NCBI RefSeq assembly: GCF_002234675.1 | Contig: NC_019875.2 | Coordinates: forward strand, 26,967,818-27,031,817 | Source: Oryzias latipes | Lineage: Eukaryota; Chordata; Actinopteri; Beloniformes; Adrianichthyidae | Direction: 5' to 3' | DNA: 64,000 nt | Part shown: in pieces, positions 45,791-57,172 of the stretch | How the letters are laid out: every line of letters begins with the position of its first letter | Numbering within the stretch: position 1 is the first letter of the stretch | The notes under the pieces: model-generated | Told to the model about the DNA's origin: nothing | What the model saw: only the letters and a program-made list of their open reading frames with translations | Database searches by the model: none | Made by a program: the position numbers and the translations under genes

Positions 45791-47860
45791 CAAACTGCAA
45801 GGTGATGGCGTTCTGAAATAAAAAAATAAAAATAAAAAACAGCTTTTCTGTCATATCTCTTTTGTTTTTGGTAACATTGACAATTCACACAATGTAACAG
45901 AACTCAAACTTTTTTTCCCAATAAAAAGTTTATTTAGTAAAAGTCACACATTAAACTCCATTTAACAAGCTTATTAACATGTTATGGATTCAATGTATGT
46001 TTAAGTGGAAATGTTAAATCTTTATTTTCATTTTTCTCATTTACAATGACGACCTGAGTTAACAGCAACAGTACAAAAACAGAATGACGGAGCAATATAG
46101 GTTACCTAGACACCTGACATCTTCACACATCAGTATTTACAATAAAAAGTTTACAGGAGACACTAAGTTACTGTTTACAATAAAAAAAGACAGAAGGACA
46201 CTCATAAAAACATTTACAGGCACTAAGTTTTTGTTAGTGAATTTATACATGGAGGTGTATTTGCTTATGTATAACATTAGCAAAAAGTATTATCAAGTAA
46301 ACCTGAGTATAAGTACAGTGAACCTACTATGGACCATGTAGTATTAGAAGTTCACTAAATGAATACTTTAAATGAATAGACTTAAACTTGTAGTAGGCTA
46401 CACTTAAATAGTCTACTTTTTGCTAAGGGTACATTTATTTCTACATATTACTTTTTTTAATGTACACTTTCCCATTTTTCCAATTTATGATAGTTATCAT
46501 GAGTTTGATATATGTTGGCCTGTGTATATTTCTTGGTCTTTTTTTGTTGTTTGTTAGTTTTGATTGCTTGAAATAAACCAGTTATAATGAACCTTTTCTT
46601 GTTTTTATTTATGTGTGCTGAGGAAATGCTCTAGAGTAGCTTTAAGTGTATTTTTATCCTACTTTTTAAACATCTTTACCAATGGGTTTGTTTTTAATGC
46701 TGTTCATAATCTCCATTCTGTTTTTGTCTAAACACTTAAATTACTTTAGTAAATGTTATCTTGTTTTTTCAAATGTTATCAAAAGTTTTATAAGAAAATA
46801 ATGTTGCTACTGTTGTTTGTGCAACAGGTTAAATGAGGTCACTTCAGGCAATTAGGTTTCCAAATGTATAGGACTTATTGTTAAGAAGCTTTAGTTACTC
46901 CACCAAACACACATTCTACCAATTTTTGTTCTCGTTTTATTGTTATTTACGCATCACACTGTAGCATATGAGTTTTTATTTGCTCATCCACGGTTATCAG
47001 AGTTTAATGGGAGCCAGTTTGATTTCTAAAAAGTATCACAATTTTATTATTACCATGTTCCGTCTAGAGTTAATGTTATCAGAGACAGACATTGATTCTT
47101 GCTCTAATAAATGATCAAACTGTTAAAATAACTGTTTTGCCTGCATCTGCATTCATTTAAATGCACGAAGGCTTTTTCTTTCTTTCACACCATTACAAAC
47201 TGCCTTTTGTTAAATTCTCTCCTGTTTTACCAGTAGAAAACAATATCGAGTCTGTTTCCAGGCTAATCCTTACACTTGGATTATCATGACGTAGAAACAC
47301 GTGAGTTCTAAGGTATTTAGAGCTGAAAAGAAATAGAAAACCAGATTTAATTAAATTAGGACTACATGAGGGAGGATGAATACATTATAAATATTACAAT
47401 TGAACTGTAAAGCATCAGTTTCATTGTTTTTGACAGTATATCATTGACATTATTCCACTATGTTTGAAGAAAATTACATTATCTGGTTTTAAATCAACTA
47501 ATAGGAATATGATTATAATTTTAATCCAATTTTTACGTTCTCCAACAAGCACTTATGTCATATGTACCCATTGATTTGTGTGTTTTATTCAGTGCTGAAA
47601 TAGTTTAGGGTGTTATTCAGCCTAATCGTATGTCAATGCAGAAGCCTAAACAACTAGCACAAGGAAAGAAAATAAAAATCACATGCACTGTTGCAAAATT
47701 TGGCCAAGCATTGTTTTCTGCATTACATACTCTCCTTTGTAAATCCGGCTTCAGAGGGGGAGCCACTGAGATATTCAGTGAAGGGCACAAAGGCATTTTT
47801 GTTCACTCTGGAACATGATTGGCCGTGAAAAAGATTTACAGAGCAACACTGCCAGTGTGA
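45791..47860. other. Spacer between srsf11 and rpe65
   Basis: Two kilobases of AT-rich DNA between divergently transcribed genes. No exon, RNA gene or classified repeat was recognised. A TAATCC word (about 47262) fits an OTX/CRX-type site relevant to rpe65, but single occurrences are weak evidence. Confidence 0.5.
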
Positions 47861-47969
47861 CGACGGGCCGCGTGAATAAATATCCCAAATCCCTTCAAGA
47901 TCAGAAGTTTTCTTTTGGGTAGTTTCTTTCTGAGTTTGGATTGTGGGGCTTCCAGAACAACAAAAAAAC
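47861..47969 (+). promoter_or_regulatory. Probable rpe65 core promoter and leader
   Basis: A TATA-like ATAAATAT (47876-47883) lies about 90 bp upstream of the rpe65 ATG, with room for a short 5' UTR. RPE65 genes elsewhere have tissue-restricted promoters, so a TATA-type core is plausible. No upstream exon is required, because the 11 nt coding part of exon 1 matches the family's exon structure. Confidence 0.45.
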
Positions 47970-50900
47970 ATGGTCAGCAGGTGAGTATACGTTTAAATAA
48001 AGATTGCATTAACAAGAAGAGCTTTTAAAGGTTTTACAGAAGCAATTTTTACGTATTTAGATTATTATTTTAAACAAAGTTTTTAAATGATCGAATTCGG
48101 ATGTACTTCACCAAACAACTATTACTTAAATCCAGAGATTCAAAAGGGAATTATTGGGTATTTTCAATTCACTTGTCTCCTAAGACTGACAAACGCGTAT
48201 TTACATTTTATCAACAGATTTGAACATCCAGCTGGCAGCTACAAGAAAATTTTTGAGACTTGTGAGGAGCTTGCTGAACCACTGCCAACAACCGTTACAG
48301 GTTATTTTTTAATCTCTTAGAGTCCCGGTTTTGAATCTGCTTCAAAGCTTGAAAAGATTTTCCGTTGCTGCATTTTTATTGCGACCTTTTGTGGTGGGTG
48401 TTTGTTCCGCAGGCAGGATCCCTTCATATCTGAGAGGAAGTCTTCTCCGTTTGGGGCCTGGACTTTTTGAGGTTGGGGATGAGCCCTTCTACCACCTCTT
48501 TGATGGCCAGGCCTTCATGCATAAATTTGACTTCAAGAATGGCCAGGTCACCTACTTCAACAAGTAAGAGTGTGGACGATTTTATTATTCTAGGAGAGTC
48601 TTGCAGAGCCATCAAAATGAACTAACAGAAAAACTACCAAGCAACCTCTTGGTTATATTTTGATCCGTTATTGTTTTTTAGAAACTTTGTTGCTGTTAGA
48701 ATAACTCATCAAGTTTTGTTGTTATTTTGTCAATTCTTTTCAGATTTATCAGGACAGATGCATACGTGCGAGCCATCACAGAGAAACGTGTGGTGATCAC
48801 TGAGTTTGGGACATTTGCATACCCAGATCCATGTAAAAACATCTTCTCCAGGTGACACACACACACACACATGTCCAGCTGTTGGATGTGATGCAGCATC
48901 TGTAGTAGGTCAATGCATGTGTGCTTTGCTTCATTGAAACTCTGTTCATTTGCAGGTTTTTCTCATATTTTAAGGGAGTTGAGGTCACCGACAATTGTTT
49001 GGTGAACGTCTACCCAATTGGAGAAGATTTCTATGCTGTGACAGAAACCAACTACATCACTAAAGTGAACACAGACACCCTGGAGACTCTGAAGAAGGTA
49101 TACATGTGAGTAGAATAGGATAGAGTCTGAAATTGGATTGAAATGTTGTACATTTATCTCTATTCTGTCCAGGTTGACATGTGCAACTATGTGAACATTA
49201 ATGGGGTGACAGCTCACCCTCACATCGAGGCAGATGGCACTGTGTACAACATTGGAAACTGCATGGGAAAAGGGGCCACACTGGCCTACAACATTGTCAA
49301 GATACCTCCCACTCAGAAAGGTTCAAATCCACCCTGTACCAGAAAGGCAGAAACAGTTTTCCACTTCTCTGACCGAAATAAACTTCAAATAAAGTTCATG
49401 CAATTTAACCTTTTTACAACGGAACTTGATTTAATGCAACATTTTTTCCTATTAATTTACTTGAGTTGTTTGCAAAAAAAAAACAACTATATATATAAAA
49501 TTTCAAATCAGCTCAATATCCACATTGATTGAAGATATAATGATGCAAACAAGATAAACAAAGGCTCAATTGTAAAATATTAACATTAAAAATGTTAAAA
49601 TGTGTGGAGCAAGCATCAATGTTTCTTATCTAGTAAAAATAAAAAAAACTGCAAGCTAGTTTAAGACAAACTAAAAAGTAAAGTTCAGGGATTACAAGGT
49701 AAACAAATAAGTTTTTTAATGTTATTTTTATTTTTATTTTTTTTAGATAAGTCTGATCCCATTGAGAAATCTAAGGTGGTGGTGCAGTTCCCTAGTGCTG
49801 AGAGGTTCAAGCCGTCATATGTGCACAGGTGGGTTATTTATGTGGTTGTTTGTAGCATATAAACAATGAAAAAGAAAGAAAGAAAGAAAAAACTTACCCC
49901 ATCTTTTCCCCATTCTTAGTTTTGGTATGTCGGAGAACTATTTTGTCTTTGTGGAAACTCCGGTGAAAATCAACCTGCTAAAGTTTCTGAGTGCCTGGAG
50001 CATCCGAGGCTCCAACTACATGGACTGCTTTGAGTCCAATGAGGCCCAGGGAGTAAGAGTCCCTTTCATGGACGCTGTAATTAGCTCTTTACTCTGAGTT
50101 TCATGACACCCTTTTTTTTTTTGCACCTCACACAGACCAATTTCCACATTGCCAAGAAATCCCCTGGTGAGTACATTGATCTGAAGTTCAAAGGAGCAGC
50201 AATAGGAATGTTTCACCACATCAACACCTACGAGGACGATGGATTTCTGGTTGTGGACCTGTGTGCCTGGAAAGGGTAAACAAATTGTTCCTGCATTAGG
50301 TCTTTGTATTTTTGAAATGTAGACTTTCAAATCAAATCTTCCCTCCTGTCCTGCAGCTTTGAGTTTGTCTACAACTACCTCTGGCTGGCCAACCTGAGAG
50401 CTAACTGGGATGAGGTGAAGAAGGCCGCCATGATGGCCCCCCAGCCAGAGGTGCGCAGATATGTCATTCCCCTGGACGTCCACAAGGTAAGAAATCTGAT
50501 CATCCTTCATCCTTTCCTTTTGTGGATCTTGAATTTGATGTTTGACACTTGACTTTAGGAGGAGCAGGGAAAAAATCTGGTCAGTCTGCCGTACACCACG
50601 GCCACTGCAACGATGCACTCTGACGGGATGGTGTGGTTGGAGCCTGAGGTGCTGTTTTCTGGACCTCGGCAAGGTGCCCAACCAAACACTCACTGTTTTT
50701 GCTGGAGTCGAGTCTCTCCATCCATTTGTTTCAATTTTTGAAACTTTTTTTGTTTTGCAGCTTTCGAGTTTCCTCAGATCGACTACAAAAGACACGGAGG
50801 AAGGAACTACACCTATGCCTATGCTCTGGGTCTGAACCATTTTATACCAGACAGGGTAAGAGAGCAACTACCAGAATTTCACTTTGGAAAAACTAAAAAC

Positions 50901-51270
50901 CTTTTTTAATACTTATTGTTAAATCCAATTGCAGATCTGCAAGCTGAATGTGAAGACCAAAGAGACGTGGGTGTGGCAGGAGCCTGACTCTTATCCCTCC
51001 GAGCCTCTGTTTGTGCAGAATCCTGATGGGGTGGATGAGGACGACGGTAATTTATCAGACCCTATGACGGTTTCTCTGACTGTACCTGTTCAATCTGGGA
51101 GATGATTTGTTGTTGTTTTCACAGGAATTCTGCTTACTATAGTGGCAGCTCCCGGAGCCCAGAAGCCCGCCTACCTCCTCATCCTCAACGCCAAGGATCT
51201 GTCGGAGGTCGCCAGAGCAGAAGTGGATTATTCCATTCCTGTCACCTTCCATGGGATGTACAAACCCTGA
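47970..51270 (+). CDS. rpe65: RPE65 retinoid isomerohydrolase (14 coding exons)
   Basis: Exons: 47970-47980, 48218-48300, 48413-48563, 48744-48851, 48956-49097, 49173-49320, 49747-49828, 49920-50052, 50136-50275, 50357-50486, 50559-50673, 50761-50855, 50935-51046 and 51125-51270; 1596 nt (531 aa; human 533). It converts all-trans-retinyl esters to cis-retinol in the visual cycle, as a membrane-bound iron enzyme of the carotenoid-oxygenase family. The four iron-binding His are present: H180 ([10 protein letters not shown]), H241 (SYVHSFG), H313 (FHHINTYED) and about H526 (VTFHGM), as are R91 and E148. The membrane segment with C112 ([14 protein letters not shown]) is kept. C231 and C330 of the human protein are Ser and Ala here. 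Residues 58/103/133 are Tyr/Phe/Leu, as in 11-cis-forming RPE65. The 284-312 segment diverges from mammals. Which teleost paralogue this is remains open; its nearest gene is rnf11, convergent. Confidence 0.93.
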
Positions 51271-51360
51271 TGATCCGTTTCTGTCCTGTACAATGCAAAA
51301 GAGTGTTGGAACAAAAAAAAAAGATGATAAAATATCCCAGTGCTGGAAAATAAAAATATT
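51271..51360 (+). other. rpe65 3' UTR
   Basis: AATAAA at 51349-51354 lies 79 nt after the stop codon, giving a very short 3' UTR. Confidence 0.6.
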
Positions 51361-52390
51361 CTAGAGAGAAAAGCTTTGCATGTTTTCTTACTTCCTCTGG
51401 TTTGTATTGGCTACTGTTTTTTTTTTTGGCAGCAAGATAAGAGTTTTCACTTTTTTGTCGGTTCTAGTGTTCCAGCTAAAACAATATTATATACTATATT
51501 TTAAATAAAATGAAAAAAGAGGTCACATTGAGCAGAACCGGAATGCTGATTATGATGAACGAGAGGGATTAGATGCAGTCAGGCTGTTAATAATCACCTT
51601 CAGCCTGTAGAGACGAAAAACTCAGTAAAAATGAAGCCATTTTCAGCCAAAGTCTTGTAAATCTTTGACGGCTCTCTTCTGAATTCTTGGATTGTGTGGG
51701 AAACTGTGAAACTTTGTTTGCTGTCCATTTCTTTCCATGTTTTGAGGTTGACCTTCAGGCAGCACAGAAATGTTCAGCCTTGGATTCATAACTGAACCAT
51801 CCATTTTCAGAAAGAATAGATAATTGCTGACAATGCAGGATTATTGGTTGGTTATAAAGACAATCAGGAGGGGTCACGACCTTTACATACACACGCCAAG
51901 AAATTACCTATTAGGATTTCGGAAAAACTAAAGTGAATCTCAGACATTTTTTCATCAGTGAGTAACATTTTTTTTTTTTACTAAATGCTTTGATAAAATC
52001 TCAATTTGCATTTTTCCAATTATACTTTCGCAATACTTATAGCTCTCAAAAGGATTAAATTAATGCAACAATACTTTTTAAAAGTGATATGTCTAATGGT
52101 ATACTTTCAAACTCTTTTAATGGTATAAAAATTACACACTTTTTTGTACCATTTCAAATATTTTAACACTAAACTTTTTTTTCTTCCGACAGCAAACAAA
52201 CTAAAAAAAGCCAATGGCTCACTGGCTGCATGTGTAAAATATACAACTTTGGACCTGCAGTTACATTTTTTCACAATTCCAGGACTTCAACATTGAAATA
52301 TTTAAGTTGTGTCCATAAATCAACTATTGAAATATTGGTATGATTCTGTAACTATGCATGAAATAAAACCACAACTTTTCTTATTTCATG
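51361..52390. other. Spacer between rpe65 and rnf11 3' ends
   Basis: AT-rich DNA without an exon, RNA gene or repeat family that I can name. Confidence 0.6.
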
Positions 52391-52391
52391 T

Positions 52392-53972
52392 TTTATTGTT
52401 TATATGATGGTTTAGCCTTCCAAAAAAAAAAAAAACAACCCACACACAAGAAAATGTTTAGGAGAAACGCAAACTGGGAAAGCACAGCAAAAAAAAAAGA
52501 AAAGAAAAAAAAAGTTATTTTTACTATTACATCATCAGGAAAATCTTGCATAACTGGAACAGAGGTTTTCACAGCGCAAAACCAGTGTTTTAGAAATCCA
52601 GTTACAAACCAAAGAAATGAACACAAACGTAACCAATAACACAAAAAAATCACAACAAAAAACACAAAAAGGGAATAGTTGCAACTAACGTTACAGTTCA
52701 ATAATGTCTATTAAAGAAAAAAAAAGAACATTTCTATGTTCAAATTTAAAACCAGGATGGCAAAAACAGAATAAATGTCATCGAAAGGAAAAATGTAACA
52801 TTTTTCTTGTCAAACAGGCGCCTGTTTGTGTGCTGCTACATTTTTGTACTTCCTATTCCACTGAAGAGACACTTTTAATATATTTGCTTCAGAGACCTCC
52901 TGGCATCAAAGCGCTCAGGCATAATGCTGAGCAAGCCTCTTTCCCTTCACCTGGAAGAATCTAAAAATCAAACATTCAAAACAAATGTCACACACACAGG
53001 ATCACAAACTTTAGATAACGCATCATCAAGCCAACTGCAAAGTGATCAGTGACTACGGGTTTGGAAAACACTCCAACAACAAAGTAACGTTTGCATCTCA
53101 GGAGAAAAAAAAACGAATTAAATCTTTATAGTGCAAGGTTATAGGGTAAATATATATATATTAATATAGTGCTTTACATAATGTCCTCTAAGTAAAGTGC
53201 AATTGTATCTGTAGAAGAGTTGTGCAAGCATGTTTAATGTCTGACGGACCAACCTGCCCATGCACAAATGAGCCCTTTATCAGATCATCTACATGAAACA
53301 GTTATGTAACTTTTTCCCTTCTACTAAAAAAAACACAAAAAAAACCGGGCTGAATACATCGTTGCTGTGACAGCCATGATGCTACATAATTACACGCTAT
53401 AGGCAAATTATGTAGACTGTAATATTTGCGTAATCCTGCTCAAATGAACAGAAAAGCTCAAAGGATTCGAACCACGAGCCTTGCATTCCTACTAATGAAT
53501 AGGGCTATTTTGAAGTCGAGGCATGATTAGCGGATCAATGTTTCAAAAGCTGTGCTAAATGCGTACGTAGTAAAATTGAATCAAAATCCTATGGATCCCT
53601 TTCAGGTATGGCCGTTTCGACATGTTAAACTAATGGCCTGCTTAAGTCTGTTTTCACGATCAGGTGGAATTAAGCTTTGGAGAAATCCCACTGAGAACCA
53701 GCTCAAGCGGAAACGCAACCCGTTCAGACAAATCCAACATGCTCACAGGTTCTGGTCACACCAACTCAGCACGACAAACACGCAATCGTGCACATCTGTC
53801 CGTGTTTTTTTAAGAAAAGCCCGATTAAAGAAAAAACAAAGAATGAGTGATTGAGCTTTGAAATATTCAAACTGAAAGACATTTTTCCGCTCTCCTCCCC
53901 CAATTCTTCTTCAGCTTGGGTGATTGTTTGATCCAAGTTATGTGGAACTGGGGGGGGGGGGGGGGGTATCAA
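52392..53972 (-). other. rnf11 3' UTR
   Basis: The minus-strand AATAAA (52392-52397) is the first clear signal downstream of the rnf11 stop, giving a ~1.58 kb AU-rich 3' UTR. Long 3' UTRs are usual for RNF11. It includes a 16-base G run on the plus strand (53951-53966) just after the stop, which would be a C run in the transcript. Confidence 0.55.
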
Positions 53973-55085
53973 TCAGTTGGTCTCATAGGTGGAAAGAAGG
54001 GCAGCATCCACGGGCTCCATGCAGGAGGGGCAAGTAAAGGACCTCATCAGCCAGTCGTCTATACAGTCCATGTGGTAGATGTGCATACACGGCAGGAATC
54101 TGATGGGGTCCCCGTAAACAAAGTCCAGCATACAAATCACGCATCTGAAAGGAGAATTTGAAGACCATCATGTTGCAAGTTTGCAAACTGTGCAGAAATT
54201 CTACTAAAGTTTTCTGTGTGAAACTAAACCAAACAACACAGATTTGAAACGATTCAGTCAGAATTTTCTATGAAGTATTTTAAAACACTGCTCCATCAGA
54301 TATACAAAAAATATTTAGACTTTATGGTTAATTAAGTCAATTAATATAATTCTTTCTCCCTTAAGCCATAAAATAACTTTAGTCATTTAAAAACCGAGTA
54401 TCTGTTAAAAACTTGTTTTCATCAACAGAATTTACTAAACTACAAAAGATTTTCTACCCGATATCTTAGATATAATCCATATGAACTGTAGATGCATATT
54501 GTCACTGCCACAATGACATTTTCACACAGCAGGTGCGCTTTGACCAGTGTAACATTCATGCATTAATCGGTTTGCTTACTCTCTTATTTTCTTCTCAGAG
54601 CCGTCTTGCCCTCCATCATAAACCCCCTTAGGGAGGTGCTGGATGAGGCCGATGCGCTGAGCTATGCGGATCTGCTCCTCCTCTGTGAGCTGGGTCGCCA
54701 GACGAGCTTGACTGGGCGTAGGGTGGTATGTAGGCATGTGCGCCTGCTCCTACAAGGAAACAAAACAACTTCTGAGTAACTCTGTCAACAGAATCCAGTC
54801 TAAATCCATCCACTACCAGGAAATAACATCTTCAGCTGTGACGACGTCTTTACGTTGAAACAGGAAATATACGTTTAAGCACAACGAAAAATGGCAGGTC
54901 TGAAGAGTCTATTGCACACAAACTTTTCTATTGAAAATTGTCACGACTCTTAATTGTTTCACCTGGTAAGGTGGAGGGGGCTCCAGGTCCGGATCCACTC
55001 CGTCACCGAAACTCGCCCGGTCGGACTGGGAATCGTGCAGCAGAGAAATATCATCCGAGGTGTGAGACTTCAGACAGTTGCCCAT
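53973..55085 (-). CDS. rnf11: RING finger protein 11 (3 exons)
   Basis: Exons in transcript order: 55085-54963, 54749-54580 and 54144-53973; 465 nt (154 aa, the exact vertebrate length). MGNCLKS carries the Gly2 myristoylation and Cys4 palmitoylation positions. A PPPY motif (37-40) binds WW domains of NEDD4-family ligases. A RING-H2 domain starts at C99 (ECVICMLDF, PCMHIYHMDC, CPSC) and the protein ends STYETN. Family knowledge: an endosomal adaptor and E3 acting in the TNFAIP3/ITCH/TAX1BP1 ubiquitin-editing complex and in EGFR and TGF-beta trafficking. The upstream in-frame MVCFATSV reading is dismissed because family members start at MGNCL. It is followed by cacna1e in the same orientation, about 2 kb further upstream. 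Confidence 0.97.
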
Positions 55086-55600
55086 TGTCTTCACCTCCAG
55101 TCTCGTCCTGACCGATGTAGCAAAGCAGACCAAAACTGCAGCTAAAGTTGCTCTCGTTTGCTAAATTTAGTCAACCGACCGTCCCTACTTAACTTTGTCA
55201 CTAAAATACGGAACTGACACCGTTCGTTTAAAATCGGAAAGACATCATAAATGCTCACGAGTGTCTACACTAACTTTGCGTCATGGTCTCGCGGCCCTCC
55301 ACCTAAAAAATAAAACAAAGAACTCCCCTTGCTAACATCTGTTAGCACCCTGGCTAACTACTTTGTTTTGATAAACAGTTGGGCGACTTCTTCGATATAT
55401 AAAACACGTTCATTTGAAAGGTTCAAATTTTATACAAGCTATGTGCGTAAACTGTCTGTCAGAAATTTAAAGTGAACTGTCTGGCTGAAAAATCCTACAA
55501 ACACTTGAGAACTTGAACTTCGTGAGTAACAAACAATTTGCCTCCTAGCTAGCTCCTCCTTCTTCTTCGCGTGCTCGGTACTGGGATTTATTTACAGGCA
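55086..55600 (-). promoter_or_regulatory. rnf11 promoter / 5' region
   Basis: Region upstream of the rnf11 ATG with scattered CpGs. GGCATGGCGGCA (plus strand, about 55597-55608) resembles a YY1 word. The transcription start is not defined. Confidence 0.4.
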
Positions 55601-55657
55601 TGGCGGCACGACAGCACCACCTACTGGCAAGAAGTGGAACAGTCGATTTGAGGGTTC

Positions 55658-55787
<130 letters not shown>

Positions 55788-56002
55788 TAGCATTGATTTA
55801 TTTTTGATGTTTTTTTTTAATGAATTGTGTTCTTGTATGATGTGTTTCTTATGAAGGACCCCAGGAAGAGGAACTGTCTGCTAAGCACAGATTATGGGGA
55901 TCCTATTAACAATAAAGAACCAGTCATTCATGTGTTGCTGTATTTTTTTTTTTTTTTTACAGAATAACAAAATACTCACGAAAATGACAATTTGAGGACA
56001 CC

Positions 56003-57172
56003 TTTATTTGTATGTACAATTATTTTACACATGGAAATCCACAAAGTAGTTGCATTCCTGAAATTTTTGATACAAATGTTCATGTTTTTGGTTAAGTGAA
56101 GTTCACAGATTTGGCCTACATCAGGCAAGTAAAACAAACAAAACTTATTTCTATTTATATAAGGGCCTCTTTGCCCTTTCATCTCATAAGCTAATTTAGT
56201 TTTTTCAAGCCAAAATGTTACAAACAGCATATTTTCTCTGTACATTATTAGCAAATCATACTGAAAAGATGATTTTGAAGCAAAACGTGTCATAGCAGGC
56301 TTGTAGTTTCTCTACAGTCATAATCCACAATAGTTCATAGAATATTTATGAATATTAAACAAAAAAATTTATTTTGGATAAACTAAAATAAGATATTGTA
56401 ATTCAGAAAATTAAAGGATGTTTTTAAACTGGACTGAGTCTTTTAATTTGATGGTTTAAAGGTTACCGGTTTATTTTCAAAGGTCTGAGATTCGGTGAAA
56501 AAAATGTTTGTGCTGGGTGAAAACACAAGTTAGCATCTTTATTTTGTTAATATAGCTAAATCCATATCTCACAACCTTTTATGTCAATATCAAAAGGAAA
56601 AATGATCAATCTGTTCCCCAACTGTTCATTCACACTGTAGAAAAATCCAGCATTATAAAGTATTGACATTGTCTGGTAAAAGTTCAGATTTCCTTGTCAT
56701 AATGGCTTGTTGTCTTGATTGAGTTTGAATGATTGGTGAGATAATTTCCAGTCTATTTACAAAAGCAATTCATTTCTAAGAAAATGTAGTTACATAATCA
56801 CACACCTCACAGATTTTAAAGCAGTGTGACTCATTTGAAAACATCGTCCAAAATCAAAACACAGATGGTATTATGTAGTCTATTCATTTGATTTATTATT
56901 TTTACTGCATCCGGCAACTAGTGGAGAATTATCATCACAGTTTAAAATCAAGTTTGAGTCAGGAAATAGATTGTATTGATTGTCAGAGTTCTGTGTTCAT
57001 CTACAGTTTCAGGAACTGTTGGTCTTCATTGCTTTGTATTTTTATTAACCACCTGGAGAGGTCAGAGCCTTAAAGATGAAAAAAACAAAAAGAAAAGTCA
57101 AATCAAGCTTTAATCTGGACACGGTTGCAGATTGGCCCTTGTCTAAAAGGTCTCCTGTCTCGTGTCCTGTCC
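56003..57172 (-). other. cacna1e 3' UTR (probable)
   Basis: A minus-strand AATAAA (56003-56008) lies about 1.17 kb after the cacna1e stop codon. No other gene intervenes. Confidence 0.5.

Noticed and set aside
50016-50867. 283-codon minus-strand frame
   Set aside because: Antisense to several rpe65 exons and crosses their introns. No protein-like features.
55086-55133. N-terminal extension of rnf11 (MVCFATSV...)
   Set aside because: RNF11 starts at MGNCL, where Gly2 and Cys4 lipidation is needed. The 154 aa length is then exact.
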